From Solibacillus sp040273735 (GTDB taxonomy: Bacteria; Bacillota; Bacilli; Bacillales_A; Planococcaceae): a stretch of DNA of 64,000 nt. The DNA is taken from the NCBI RefSeq assembly GCF_040273735.1, contig NZ_JBELZM010000006.1, positions 62,001 to 126,000 of the forward strand, written 5' to 3'. Below are positions 42,937-52,261 of the stretch, piece by piece. A model generated the notes under the pieces. That model made no database searches and had not been told where the DNA came from. It worked only from the letters and a program-made list of their open reading frames with translations. The translations under genes were made by a program, and so were the position numbers. Position 1 is the stretch's first letter. The number at the start of each line of letters is the position of its first letter.

Positions 42937-43712
42937 CATTGCAAATACAGCTTGAAAACGTATTAGCAGCAGGGGATAAAGCATTTGTTCCTTATATTAT
43001 GGCAGGCGATGGCGGGCTTGAAACGTTAAAACCTACTATATTAAAGCTTCAGCAAATCGGAGTTTCCGCAATTGAGGTCGGAATTCCATTTACAGATCCT
43101 GTAGCTGATGGACCAACAATTGAACAAGCCGGCGAACGTGCACTCGCACACGGCGTGACATTGAAAAAGGTGCTGGATGAACTGCAAAGCTTTGCACAGG
43201 AAATCCATATTCCGCTCGTTGTCATGACGTACTTAAACCCGATTTTAGCTTATGGAATTGAAGCATTTGCAGAGGATGCAAAACTTGGTGGTGTTCAAGG
43301 ACTGATTGTACCGGATATGCCTTTTGAAGAAAGTGTCTTATTGCATGATGCTTTAAAGGAAAACGGCATTGCACTTGTCCAGCTCGTATCATTGATGAGC
43401 CCTCCTGAACGTATTAAAAAATTAGCCGCTGCAAGTGAAGGATTCGTTTATGCCGTTACGGTCAATGGTATTACCGGTGAACGTGCAAGCTTTGCCACGG
43501 AACTTGCAGGCCACTTTGCTAACTTGAAAGCAGCGAGCAATATTCCGGTGTTAGCAGGCTTCGGTATTTCTACGACTGAACATGTAAAAAGCTTTGGCGA
43601 TATCACGGACGGTGTAATTGTCGGCAGTAAAATTGTTACGGCACTCGTTGAGCAAGACTGGGCAACAATCGAAGCGCTTGTACAGGCAACGAAGAAATCG
43701 GCTGTAATTTAA
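42933..43712 (+). CDS. trpA: Tryptophan synthase alpha subunit
   Basis: A 259-residue TIM barrel that cleaves indole-3-glycerol phosphate to indole and glyceraldehyde phosphate. The catalytic glutamate is in AIEVGIPFTDPVADGPTIEQ near residue 50 with the aspartate following; GLIVPDMPFEES and FVYAVTVNGITGER are conserved, and the phosphate-binding VLAGFGISTTEHV and GVIVGSKIV are present. It is the last trp gene, followed by a hairpin at 43728-43785. Confidence 0.97.
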   Translation: MTLQIQLENVLAAGDKAFVPYIMAGDGGLETLKPTILKLQQIGVSAIEVGIPFTDPVADGPTIEQAGERALAHGVTLKKVLDELQSFAQEIHIPLVVMTYLNPILAYGIEAFAEDAKLGGVQGLIVPDMPFEESVLLHDALKENGIALVQLVSLMSPPERIKKLAAASEGFVYAVTVNGITGERASFATELAGHFANLKAASNIPVLAGFGISTTEHVKSFGDITDGVIVGSKIVTALVEQDWATIEALVQATKKSAVI

Positions 43713-43727
43713 CCACTGCATATTAAG

Positions 43728-43785
43728 AGGATGCAAAGACTTGAAGAATTGGAGGACCCCTTCTCTTTTCATATCCTTGCATCCT
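43728..43785 (+). terminator. Probable terminator of the trp operon
   Basis: AGGATGCAA pairs with TTGCATCCT around a 40-base loop, followed by ACTTTCTTC; the T tract is weak. Confidence 0.55.
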
Positions 43786-43857
43786 ACTTTCTTCTATATA
43801 TATTATGTTTCCTTTATATGGTATCCTTTGATTAAATCTATTTAGTGGAGGTTCAAG

Positions 43858-44088
43858 ATGATTGTAAAGGATTTTTTTGCCGGTTTGTTTTTTATTGGGC
43901 TTGCGGGTTATTTTACTTACGCATTAGTCGATAATATGCCGAACCTTTTTATTGAAAGTACAACCGTTTGGCAATATTGCGTTGCTTTCTTTCGAGTTGC
44001 GCTGATCATTTTCCTCTTTAATCTTGGCCTAGCGTTGATTAAACGCTTTTTTAAAGACAATACAGTTAAAAACGGGAACGCTCGTTAA
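43858..44088 (+). CDS. Small two-helix membrane protein, unknown function
   Basis: A 76-residue protein with two hydrophobic segments (residues about 5-25, FFAGLFFIGLAGYFTYALV, and 42-65, YCVAFFRVALIIFLFNLGLA) and a basic C-terminus KRFFKDNTVKNGNAR. AGTGGAGG precedes the ATG and a strong terminator follows, so a real gene is likely. I do not recognise its family. Confidence 0.7.
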   Translation: MIVKDFFAGLFFIGLAGYFTYALVDNMPNLFIESTTVWQYCVAFFRVALIIFLFNLGLALIKRFFKDNTVKNGNAR

Positions 44089-44110
44089 TATGCGTTCCCG
44101 TTTTTATTTT
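44068..44110. terminator. Bidirectional terminator between small membrane gene and prsA-like gene
   Basis: AAAACGGGAACGC pairs with GCGTTCCCGTTTT, extended on the plus strand by TATTTTTC and on the minus strand by TTTTTAACTG. Confidence 0.9.
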
Positions 44111-44114
44111 TCAT

Positions 44115-44978
44115 TTACTCTTCTTCATTTAATGTTGCGCTAAATGCATCTTTAAAATCAGCATCTTTAATCGTAACGCGGGCTTCTTTCAACAAACGGG
44201 CTTCTACTGTTTCCCACTCTGTATTTGCAACTATTCGCTCTATCATTTTCTTTTTGATTTCTTCTTTTTGCTCTTCCAGTGAAGCATAGTCTTTCACTTC
44301 ACGTTCATCTACTAGCTGAATAATTTCATAGCCTAAAGTACTTTCCACCGGCTCTGATACTTCTCCAGTTTCTAATGCATACGCTGTATCTGCAAATGTT
44401 GTTTCCATATCAGCAATGGACAGCCAGTCTTGATCGCCGCCGTTTTCGGCCGTTTCGCTATCCTGCGAGTTTTCTTTAGCAATCGCTTCAAAATCGCCGC
44501 CTTCCGAAATCTGCTCATACAATTGCTGCGCCTCTTCTTCCGTCTCGACTAAAATGTGGCGTGTATGAAGCTCATATTTTCCTTGCTCATAATAGGTCTC
44601 GATTTCTTCTTCTGTTACTTCAACATCTTCCATCGCTTTTTGCTGGAGCAATTGGAAACGTATTGTATCTTTGAATGTTTCTTCTGTATAGCCATTCGTC
44701 GCCAAAGCCGATTCAAAGCTTTCTCCGTACATTTCTTTATACGTTTCGAGCTGCTCCTCTATTTCTTTGTCCGACACTTCATACTGATCCGTTAAAATCT
44801 TATCGATTACGACTTGTTCCAAAAGAGTTGTTCCGGCTATTTCTTTCATCTGTTCATAAAATCCGGATTTTGTAATATCCCCGTAAGCAGTTGTTGCGAC
44901 AATCTCGTTATCTGTATTACCACATGCCGCCAACAAAAGTGAAGTCATCAATGTGATACCGATTATAGTTTTTTTCAT
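44115..44978 (-). CDS. prsA: PrsA-like peptidyl-prolyl isomerase lipoprotein
   Basis: A 287-residue extracytoplasmic foldase. The signal peptide has lipobox LLAAC and the body has the PrsA N-domain followed by a parvulin domain: HTRHILVETEEEAQQLYEQI near residue 135, SQDSETAENGGDQDWLSI, and VSEPVESTLGYEIIQL. It would assist folding of secreted proteins at the membrane-wall interface. It begins 17 nt after the DUF4956 gene on the same strand with GGGAGTG as ribosome binding site, so it appears to be the last gene of the CotH-VTC-DUF4956 operon, an unusual position for prsA. Other prsA copies may exist elsewhere. Confidence 0.85.
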   Translation of the reverse strand: MKKTIIGITLMTSLLLAACGNTDNEIVATTAYGDITKSGFYEQMKEIAGTTLLEQVVIDKILTDQYEVSDKEIEEQLETYKEMYGESFESALATNGYTEETFKDTIRFQLLQQKAMEDVEVTEEEIETYYEQGKYELHTRHILVETEEEAQQLYEQISEGGDFEAIAKENSQDSETAENGGDQDWLSIADMETTFADTAYALETGEVSEPVESTLGYEIIQLVDEREVKDYASLEEQKEEIKKKMIERIVANTEWETVEARLLKEARVTIKDADFKDAFSATLNEEE

Positions 44979-44995
44979 TATTACACTCCCTGTTT

Positions 44996-45700
44996 TTATG
45001 CTGTGAAGTTGCCGTCATAGCTTAACATTACCGCTGACGATACACCGTCTACTTTTGATAATGTTGATACGAAAGCAGCATCATTCCCCTTTAGGCGTAC
45101 TTCATAGGTTACTTCCATTTGTTCATCATTCATCACCGATTTTGATTTTAATAAATAACGTTTTGAAGCTTCTCTCAACAATCTTTCAATTACTGCATTT
45201 GTTTCTTCATGCTCAAATCGAACAACAACTAAGTACGGGTTTTCGATCACAATTTTATTTTGGAAAACAATAATGACTGCTCCAATAATGACTGAACCAA
45301 TTACCGCTAAAGGAATAAATCCTGCACCACATAAAATTCCGACTACTACTGACCAAAACAGGAATATTAAATCCATCGGGTCTTTAATCGGTGTACGGAA
45401 ACGAACGATTGATAATGCACCGACCATACCAAGTGATAATAGAACGTTTTGACTGATCCCCATAATGACAAGTGCTGTTGCCATAGCCATAATCATCAGC
45501 GAAATATTGAACGAATGAGAGTACACAACGCCATTAAACGTTTTCTTATATATGAAGTAAATAAATACACCTAATAAAAAGGCACTCGCCAGTCCAATCA
45601 ATGCGTCGATTAAAGAAAAGCTGGACGTCTTTTCTAGGAAACTCGATTTGAAAATATCATCAAAATTGGTGATATTCGTTGCTGCTAATAATGTAAACAC
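44996..45700 (-). CDS. DUF4956 membrane protein
   Basis: A 234-residue protein with four transmembrane helices (roughly residues 30-50, 65-85, 95-135) followed by a soluble C-terminal domain of about 85 residues resembling an ACT/MgtC-type fold. The signature SLGMVGALSIVRFRTPIKDP is diagnostic of DUF4956, whose members commonly accompany VTC-domain proteins. It starts with GTG at 45700 behind AGGAGG and ends 17 nt before the PrsA-like gene. Function is unknown; the cytoplasmic domain could regulate or channel product of the VTC partner. Confidence 0.85.
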   Translation of the reverse strand: MFTLLAATNITNFDDIFKSSFLEKTSSFSLIDALIGLASAFLLGVFIYFIYKKTFNGVVYSHSFNISLMIMAMATALVIMGISQNVLLSLGMVGALSIVRFRTPIKDPMDLIFLFWSVVVGILCGAGFIPLAVIGSVIIGAVIIVFQNKIVIENPYLVVVRFEHEETNAVIERLLREASKRYLLKSKSVMNDEQMEVTYEVRLKGNDAAFVSTLSKVDGVSSAVMLSYDGNFTA

Positions 45701-45719
45701 TTAAAATTCCTCCTATTTT

Positions 45720-46421
45720 TTAGCCAAACATGCGGCTTAACTGATATTTTGAATATGCTTCATGACGCGTATGAATACCCTGCAGCAACATTTTAATGAC
45801 TGTCGGCAGGTACTCGTCATACTTCACTTCCAAAATGACTTCATTTTGATCTAGTACATCGACCATTGGTAAGTTTTTGTCGAACATATCCGTATTGCGC
45901 AAGCTTGTCTGTACTTTGCAATCGAATGTTATACGCACATTGCCATGCTCATACAAGTAGGCTTCACGTTCATAGTCGACAACGGTTGTTGGTTTCAGGT
46001 GATACAGTCTAATGTCTTTGTACAAATCGCGAATTAATGAACGCTCATCATCTTTCATCCATTCGAAATCATTTACACGTAATCGCTCAAATTCCTTTTT
46101 TGTCAACGGGCATTTAGATTTGTATGTCTGGTTATTGCGCTTCGATTTACGCTCAAGATGAATAACCGCATCGCTTTTGTTGTAGATTCGTACGCGGTAT
46201 TTATCCCGGTTTAAAAAGCCTTCCTTCTTTTCGTTCATTACCTTGTTGTCGAAGTTGTCGAAATAACAGGAACGGATAAGATAACGCCCGTTTGCATTTG
46301 CATGCGGATCAAGCTTCATCATATGACGCAGCTTCATTTTTAAAATTTGATAGTCGATATACGTAATCCCGAATTTCATTTCACTGCGGCCATTTTGATT
46401 ATAGGATGTTTGTTTTGACAC
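45720..46421 (-). CDS. VTC-domain protein (polyphosphate polymerase-like)
   Basis: A roughly 233-residue protein with the VTC domain of yeast vacuolar polyphosphate polymerase. The tunnel lysines and arginines are suggested by IRSCYFDNFDNKVMNEK, NRDKYRVRIYN, HLERKSKRNNQTYKSKCPLT, TVVDYEREAYLY and VRITFDCKVQTSLR, and the late glutamate by VILEVKYDEYLP. Whether bacterial members make polyphosphate or use another nucleotide substrate is open. The start is taken as GTG at 46421, eight bases after AAAGGGG; a GTG at 46430 overlapping the cotH stop is an alternative. Confidence 0.85.
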   Translation of the reverse strand: MSKQTSYNQNGRSEMKFGITYIDYQILKMKLRHMMKLDPHANANGRYLIRSCYFDNFDNKVMNEKKEGFLNRDKYRVRIYNKSDAVIHLERKSKRNNQTYKSKCPLTKKEFERLRVNDFEWMKDDERSLIRDLYKDIRLYHLKPTTVVDYEREAYLYEHGNVRITFDCKVQTSLRNTDMFDKNLPMVDVLDQNEVILEVKYDEYLPTVIKMLLQGIHTRHEAYSKYQLSRMFG

Positions 46422-46426
46422 CTTGC

Positions 46427-48226
46427 TCACCCCTTTTTATATTTTCTTCTGCTTAGGATTAAAACAGCAACGATTGCGATGGTGACTGCTGCAAAGGAAG
46501 CTGCCAATATGATAATCGTCTGTTTTGAATTGCCTGTTGCCGCGTCTTTTACAAGTTGCTGCCCTGGCATGCCGTTCATTTGGGGCATGTTTTCAAAGTT
46601 CGGCATTTCACCGTTCATTTCTGGTGGTCGGTCTTGTGCTCCGTTTTCGCCGTTTGCGGGTAGCTGTCCTCTTTGTGGGCGATTACCGCGCCCTTGGTTG
46701 GCATTCCCTTGCCCGTTATCCTCGAAATCCGGTGGGGCTTGCCCGTTCATTTCCGGCATTTCGCCATTCATTTCACCGCCCTGGCCTCCGCCAAATCCTG
46801 AACCCGCACCAGATACACCTTCAATTTCACCGGCAAGTTGCTTTAAAATCGATTCGCCGCGCTGTTTTGCAAATTCCGGCAAGCTTTGTTCACCACTCAC
46901 TCCTGCCAGAAATTGCTCTGTCGTTGCAAATTTGGATGGATCTTCATCTATTGCTTCCTGCAGCAGATCTTGTAATTCAGTTGTAATCGCAAGTACATTT
47001 TGTTCTGTTAAAATTTCAGCCGCGATTTTTTCTAAATAACCGTCATATAATTCCCGCGCTTCTTCGTCCTCTAAAATAATTTCCAATAATGGGCGTGCAT
47101 CAACGGTTGTTCCGGATACAGGCTCCTTAATACTGAAATTTATATTGGATTCGGTTATGATCGTTTCGTTAAGCATCATGCCGCCACCCATGCCACCGTT
47201 CATCTGTGGCGGATTGTTTACGGGTTCTTCTGTTTGTGTTTTATTATTCTGCCCGCCATCCGTATTGACATTGGCTTGCCCGTCCGGACGACCGCCCCCA
47301 CCGCCAAATCCGCCGAATGCCATGTTATAATCCCATGGAATAACCGAGAATTGTCCGTTTTCATCTTCATATAAATAGTAGTTATGCTTGAATGAGCCTT
47401 GATAACTGTCCATGCTGACAAGCGCCGTATTTAATGCGAAATAACGGGCTATCTGGTCGATATCTACTGAAGAGGTGTCACCCTCGCTAAGTTCTTTCAT
47501 CATGTTGATGATATTCGAATTTTTTTCAGCCGTTTGTTTGTTCATTTTTACTTCATCGAAAATACCAGCGTAATCATCTGTCTCATCCGATTTATAGACT
47601 AAATCACTGCCATCGCCTTCCGGTTTAAAAATAAACCCTTCCGTCGATCCGAAATTTGTTTTCGCAAAGGCTTCTCCGATCTCTTCAACGGCCAGCATCA
47701 GTCCGTAATATTCACCGTTCACGAGTACCTTCACATAAGAGTGTGCCGGTGTCGCGATTCCCAGCTGTTCCATCAGTTCGTATGAAACAAATTCCTTCAT
47801 TTGTGTTGTATCTGAAAAGTTATTGTTTAGATTAATTTTCTCCAAACCGTAAAATGTCTGGTTCGTATCATATTGGGCAAAATCGACTTTTAGGCTGTAA
47901 CGCTCAGAATCGCTGTTCGCCACACTTGATAATGAGGAGTTGCCTTTTGCACGAACCCCTACATTGTCATATGCTTCACCGTTGATCGTTACTTTTGCTT
48001 CCACATATTCCTCGGCAGTCGGATTGTTTAAAATTTTATTCCAGTTGCTGTCACTCACCGTTATTTCTACGACTCCGAGTTCATCTTCGTTAAACAACTG
48101 CTCTTTATAGTCATAGCCTGCTGTTGATTTTTCTACGTTGAAATACTTCAGCCCATAAACTGCAGCGATTACAACAGCAACCGTTAAAACAATTGGGATA
48201 ACTAGCCATCTTGTACGCACTTTCAA
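46427..48226 (-). CDS. CotH kinase-like membrane protein
   Basis: A 600-residue protein: an N-terminal membrane anchor (about 8-28), a CotH-type kinase domain and a C-terminal membrane helix with a basic tail (SRRKYKKG). CotH-family segments include VGVRAKGNSSLSS, FYGLEKINLNNNFSD, MLAVEEIGEAFAKTNFG, GFIFKPEGDGSDLVYK and SVIPWDYNMAFGGFGGG. CotH proteins are atypical kinases (B. subtilis CotH phosphorylates coat proteins). About residues 470-570 are low-complexity, rich in Met-Asn-Gly-Pro-Glu (repeats of EMNGEMP). It starts at TTG 48226, 7 nt after AAGGAGG. It heads the operon with VTC, DUF4956 and PrsA-like genes, so it is not a typical coat-gene context. Confidence 0.88.
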   Translation of the reverse strand: MKVRTRWLVIPIVLTVAVVIAAVYGLKYFNVEKSTAGYDYKEQLFNEDELGVVEITVSDSNWNKILNNPTAEEYVEAKVTINGEAYDNVGVRAKGNSSLSSVANSDSERYSLKVDFAQYDTNQTFYGLEKINLNNNFSDTTQMKEFVSYELMEQLGIATPAHSYVKVLVNGEYYGLMLAVEEIGEAFAKTNFGSTEGFIFKPEGDGSDLVYKSDETDDYAGIFDEVKMNKQTAEKNSNIINMMKELSEGDTSSVDIDQIARYFALNTALVSMDSYQGSFKHNYYLYEDENGQFSVIPWDYNMAFGGFGGGGGRPDGQANVNTDGGQNNKTQTEEPVNNPPQMNGGMGGGMMLNETIITESNINFSIKEPVSGTTVDARPLLEIILEDEEARELYDGYLEKIAAEILTEQNVLAITTELQDLLQEAIDEDPSKFATTEQFLAGVSGEQSLPEFAKQRGESILKQLAGEIEGVSGAGSGFGGGQGGEMNGEMPEMNGQAPPDFEDNGQGNANQGRGNRPQRGQLPANGENGAQDRPPEMNGEMPNFENMPQMNGMPGQQLVKDAATGNSKQTIIILAASFAAVTIAIVAVLILSRRKYKKG

Positions 48227-48296
48227 AGTCATTCCTCCTTACAAGCAATACAATACAGTGGAAAAATGAAATGAAAATGAAAAAACGGTCCGGTTA

Positions 48297-48338
48297 AATA
48301 AAAAAACTCAATTTTTCTCCAGAAGAGAAAAGTTGAGT
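48297..48338 (-). terminator. Terminator after the sensor kinase gene
   Basis: ACTCAACTTTTCTC pairs with GAGAAAAATTGAGT on the minus strand, followed by TTTTTTTATTT. It separates the two-component operon from cotH. Confidence 0.88.
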
Positions 48339-48385
48339 CTATAATTCATGTATTTTATTTCTGTTGCGGATGTTAATCATAACTC

Positions 48386-49630
48386 CTACTTTTGAACAAT
48401 CGGCAATTCAACAGTAAATACTGTCCCTTCGTCCAGCTCACTTTTTACTGTAATTTGCCCGCCATGCAGATCGGCAATCACTTTTGCGATGGCAAGTCCG
48501 AGCCCTGTTCCTGATTTATTGCGTATTTTATCTGCCCGGTAAAACCTTTCGAAAATGTGGGGCAAATCTTCCATTGCAATGCCAATACCGGTATCCGCCA
48601 CTTCGATTTTAACGAAGCTTGTTTCTTTATATGCACGAACACGAACAGTACCTTCCGTTGTGTAGGTCACTGCATTTTTCAGTAAAATATAAAGCAGTTC
48701 TTCTACCAATATTTTATCCGCTTCAATCGTCAAATCGTCCTCAATATCGAGCTGAAATGATAGATGCTGTACCGTTTTTGCAAAGCGGCGTGTTCGTTGA
48801 ATGAGTACGTTCGATAAATCCATTTCACTGATTGTCAGCTGAATTTGATTTTGATCCGAACGTGTTAGCGTAAGCAAACTTGAAAGCATGTCATTCATAT
48901 AATTCGCTTCATTTTTCATATCGTCCATCGTATCGGTTGGATAATCGGTTTCCTTTTGCTTCATCTGCGCTTCGAATAATTCCAGCGAGCTGTACAGTAC
49001 GGCAAGTGGTGTCCGGAGCTCATGGGAAGCATTTGCTACAAATTGACGTTGTTGCTCATATGATGTCTGAATCGGTGCCATCGATTTTTTCACCAGGAAA
49101 TAACTTAATACCCCGATGCCGATACTTGAAACAGTCAGCAGCATGATAAGTAAAATGAGCACATTTTGCAAAAGCTCTTCATATGTCGTGACATCCTGGC
49201 CAACTGCAATATAGCCCAGTGTCTCCCCTTTCATGCGCACAGCCTGTGTCATGACGAGCAATGTTTCGCCTTCGTAGTCATATCGTTTAAACTGTTTCGT
49301 TTCTACCGGCGTTAAATTTTCCTGCAATACTTCATTGAATCCGGCATATAGCTCTTCGCCGTACAAAATGTCCAGATCACGGTTAATGACATAAAAGAAG
49401 CTCACTTTATCAACTTCAAGTTCAAAACGCTGAGGAGGCTTTGGCGGTCCGTTATAAATATTGAAAAACTTATCGATATTGTTAGCCGCATAACTTTCGA
49501 CCATATTTTCCTGTACTTTGTTCAAAATTTGCGCAAAGGATATATAGAAAACAGTTAAAAACAGCACGAGGAAAATAAAGTAGCTGATGGCGTTCATCCA
49601 TGTGAGGCGCATTTTTATTTTTCTAAACAT
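48386..49630 (-). CDS. Sensor histidine kinase
   Basis: A 414-residue membrane kinase. Two helices (about 12-32 and 160-185) flank an extracytoplasmic sensor region, followed by the HisKA H-box FVANASHELRTPLAVLYSS near residue 220, N-box LLKNAVTYTTEG, G1 VADTGIGIAMEDL and G2 SGTGLGLAIAKVIA. There is no HAMP domain obvious. It overlaps its response regulator by 8 bp and ends at a terminator before cotH. The stimulus is unknown; a role in controlling the neighbouring CotH operon is inferred from position only. Confidence 0.93.
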   Translation of the reverse strand: MFRKIKMRLTWMNAISYFIFLVLFLTVFYISFAQILNKVQENMVESYAANNIDKFFNIYNGPPKPPQRFELEVDKVSFFYVINRDLDILYGEELYAGFNEVLQENLTPVETKQFKRYDYEGETLLVMTQAVRMKGETLGYIAVGQDVTTYEELLQNVLILLIMLLTVSSIGIGVLSYFLVKKSMAPIQTSYEQQRQFVANASHELRTPLAVLYSSLELFEAQMKQKETDYPTDTMDDMKNEANYMNDMLSSLLTLTRSDQNQIQLTISEMDLSNVLIQRTRRFAKTVQHLSFQLDIEDDLTIEADKILVEELLYILLKNAVTYTTEGTVRVRAYKETSFVKIEVADTGIGIAMEDLPHIFERFYRADKIRNKSGTGLGLAIAKVIADLHGGQITVKSELDEGTVFTVELPIVQK

Positions 49631-50300
49631 CGGTGTCCCTCAATTTGTAGCCAAGTCCGCGAATGCTTTGAATATAGGACGGCTCATCTTCCATATCGAT
49701 TTTCTTGCGTACTAGGCGAATGAGCGCAGCCAGCGTATTCGTATTGGCATTATCATCTATGTCCCAAATATAGTCGATCATCTGTTCATGCGTCAGTACT
49801 TGTTCCCTGTTTTCTATTAAGTATTCGAGCAGCAGAAATTCATTTTTCGTCAGACTTACTTCGAAATTCTCAATAAAAACAGTCCGCTTGTTTTTATTAA
49901 GTTTCAGTGCCCCTACGCTGATTTCCTCTTCCAACATCTTATTTTTCCGACGCAACAGTGCCCGGACTCTTGCGCGAAGCTCCTCCATTTTAAATGGCTT
50001 CACCATATAGTCATCCGCGCCATTATCCAATCCTTCGATAATGTTTTCCGTTGCATCTTTTGCCGTCAGCATCAATATCCCGCCATCAAACCCTTTGCTC
50101 CGTGCATACCGACAAACTTCAGTTCCTAAAGCTTCCGGCATCATCCAGTCGAGTACGAGCAGATCGTATTGATAATAATCGATTAAATCCTTCGCTTCCG
50201 CTCCATCAAATACGGAATCAACCGCATAAAAATCGAGCTTCAATATTTTCGCGATGTTTTCACACAATGTATGATCATCGTCCGCTACTAAAATTCGCAA
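49623..50300 (-). CDS. OmpR/PhoB-family response regulator
   Basis: A 225-residue regulator: receiver domain with acidic pocket VADDDH, phosphoacceptor aspartate in LLVLDWMMPEALG near residue 50, threonine LMLTAKDA and lysine DDYMVKPFK; then a winged-helix domain (SLTKNEFLLLEYLIENREQV, TLAALIRLVRKKIDMED, SIRGLGYKLRD). The start is a TTG at 50300 six bases after AAGGTG, giving MRILVADDD; a GTG three codons upstream is possible. It overlaps the sensor kinase gene by 8 bp. Confidence 0.93.
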   Translation of the reverse strand: MRILVADDDHTLCENIAKILKLDFYAVDSVFDGAEAKDLIDYYQYDLLVLDWMMPEALGTEVCRYARSKGFDGGILMLTAKDATENIIEGLDNGADDYMVKPFKMEELRARVRALLRRKNKMLEEEISVGALKLNKNKRTVFIENFEVSLTKNEFLLLEYLIENREQVLTHEQMIDYIWDIDDNANTNTLAALIRLVRKKIDMEDEPSYIQSIRGLGYKLRDTDV

Positions 50301-50365
50301 TTTCCGCACCTTCTTTAATTGAAATTAACTTGCCATTATTTTTGCACACCTTTCCTTTTTATTCT

Positions 50366-50411
50366 AGTAAAAAAATAAAAAAGGAAACGCCCGGTAATTC
50401 AGAGCGTTCCC
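50366..50411 (-). terminator. Terminator after the acyl-CoA ligase gene
   Basis: On the minus strand GGGAACGC pairs with GCGTTTCC (one G-U), followed by TTTTTTATTTTTTT. Confidence 0.85.
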
Positions 50412-50422
50412 ATCATTTCAAT

Positions 50423-52039
50423 TTATAGTTGGAGCTGTGGATAAATTTCATTCACATTTTCACGTAGCTTTGCCTTTAAGAATTTCCCGACAGAAGTTTT
50501 CGGAATTTCCGTTAAGAAGACGATATCGTCCGGCAGCCACCACTTTGCAAATTGACCTTCCAAAAATGCCGTCAGCTCTTCTTTAGTGGCATGTGCTCCC
50601 TCTTTCAGGACAACACATGCCAGCGGACGCTCTTGCCATTTCGCGTGTGGAATGGCAATCACTGCCGCTTCAAATACCGCTTCATGCGACATAAGCGCAT
50701 TTTCCAAATCAACTGACGATATCCACTCACCACCGGATTTGATCAGGTCTTTCGTTCGGTCTGTTATTTTAATGAATCCCTCTTTTGAACGAACCGCGAT
50801 ATCTCCTGTATATAGCCAACCATCAGAAAATGCTTCCGCTGTACGTTCATCTTTATAATATTCTGCTGCAATCCATGGACCACGCAAACGCAGCTCGCCC
50901 ATTGTTTCGCCATTCCAAGGTACTTCACCGTTTTCATTGACGATGCTTGACTCTATCCCGGGAACCGTTAAACCTTGCATCGCGCGTGTTTCGATTTTTT
51001 CATCTAATGACCAGTCATCCATATGTGACATATCACGTGACATCGAAACAATCGGTGAAGTTTCCGTCATACCGTACACCACAATATAGTTGACGCCCAT
51101 TTCTTCATATTTTTTAATAAGTCCTTTTGGTGAAGCCGATCCTCCACAGAAAATTTCCTGCAATGTGGATAAGTTACGTGCTCTTTTTTCCTGCTCCTGC
51201 AATGCACCAAGCCAGATTGTCGGGACCCCTGCCGTTTTCGTTACATTGTATTGCTCAATGACATCCAGTATTAATGCCGGTGTAAACTGAGGGCCGATTA
51301 ATACTTGCGTCGCTCCTACATTCACTGCTGCAAATGGCATCCCCCAAGCGTTGACATGGAACATCGGAACAATCGGTAAAATCGTATCACGTTCTGAAAT
51401 AGCCATTGTATCCACCATTGAAATCGACATGGAATGCAGCACGAGCGAACGATGTGTATACACGACCCCTTTTGGATTTCCTGTTGTTGCGCTTGTGTAG
51501 CACATGCTTGCCGGCGCATTTTCATCCAAATCTTCCGGGAACGCAAAGTTTTCATCTGCTTCTTCCAGCAATGCCTCGTATGACAGGACATTAGGCAAAG
51601 TTGTTTCCGGCAGCTCTCCATCCGCCATAATGATGTAATGTTCAATTGTTTTCAGCTCCGACTGCAATTCTTCAATGAGCGGCACTAAATCTTCATCTAT
51701 TAAAATTATTTTATCTTCCGCATGATTAATAATGTACGCAATATGTTCCGGTGACAGACGAATATTGACCATATGCAAAATTGCACCTGTACATGGAACC
51801 GCAAAATACGCTTCTAAATGGCGGTGCTGATTCCAGGCAAATGACGCAATCTTGTCGCCGCGCTCCATGCCTAGCTTTGTTAATGCATGCGCCAGTCTTC
51901 TTGTGCGTTTCACCCATTGCCCGTATGTAAGGCGATGAACCTTTTCCTCACTTGTACGTGAAATAATTTCTTTGTGTGCATAATACGTTTCTGCACGCTT
52001 GATCATATTCGTTAGAACGAGTGGTGTTTGCATCATCAT
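50423..52039 (-). CDS. Acyl-CoA ligase (AMP-binding, fatty-acid type)
   Basis: A 538-residue ANL-family adenylating enzyme that activates a carboxylate with ATP and CoA. The P-loop is MCYTSATTGNPKGVVYTHRS near residue 180, where the common SGTTG is SATTG; YGMTETSPIVSM, GWLYTGDIAVRSKEGFIKIT, DRTKDLIKSGGEWIS and the catalytic lysine region IPKTSVGKFLKAKLR are intact. The closest general class is medium/long-chain acyl-CoA synthetase; chain length is unknown. The ATG triplet at 52031-52039 follows AAGGGGGAAA. It is a single-gene unit with its own terminator. Confidence 0.9.
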   Translation of the reverse strand: MMMQTPLVLTNMIKRAETYYAHKEIISRTSEEKVHRLTYGQWVKRTRRLAHALTKLGMERGDKIASFAWNQHRHLEAYFAVPCTGAILHMVNIRLSPEHIAYIINHAEDKIILIDEDLVPLIEELQSELKTIEHYIIMADGELPETTLPNVLSYEALLEEADENFAFPEDLDENAPASMCYTSATTGNPKGVVYTHRSLVLHSMSISMVDTMAISERDTILPIVPMFHVNAWGMPFAAVNVGATQVLIGPQFTPALILDVIEQYNVTKTAGVPTIWLGALQEQEKRARNLSTLQEIFCGGSASPKGLIKKYEEMGVNYIVVYGMTETSPIVSMSRDMSHMDDWSLDEKIETRAMQGLTVPGIESSIVNENGEVPWNGETMGELRLRGPWIAAEYYKDERTAEAFSDGWLYTGDIAVRSKEGFIKITDRTKDLIKSGGEWISSVDLENALMSHEAVFEAAVIAIPHAKWQERPLACVVLKEGAHATKEELTAFLEGQFAKWWLPDDIVFLTEIPKTSVGKFLKAKLRENVNEIYPQLQL

Positions 52040-52261
52040 TATATATTTCCCCCTTTTATGAGGCGTTATCTTTTACCGGCAATCCCCATTACCGATAAAA
52101 ACACCTCCTAATTTCTCCCCCAATATCATTTTAATGTAATATACTGAAAAATGAAAATATTTAGTCAATAATGCAGAGTTTTCATTTTATTATAGAAAGC
52201 GGATATTATAGGATTTTGCTTTTAAGGTCTCCCGCATCGAGGAATTTCGCATGCGCCTATA

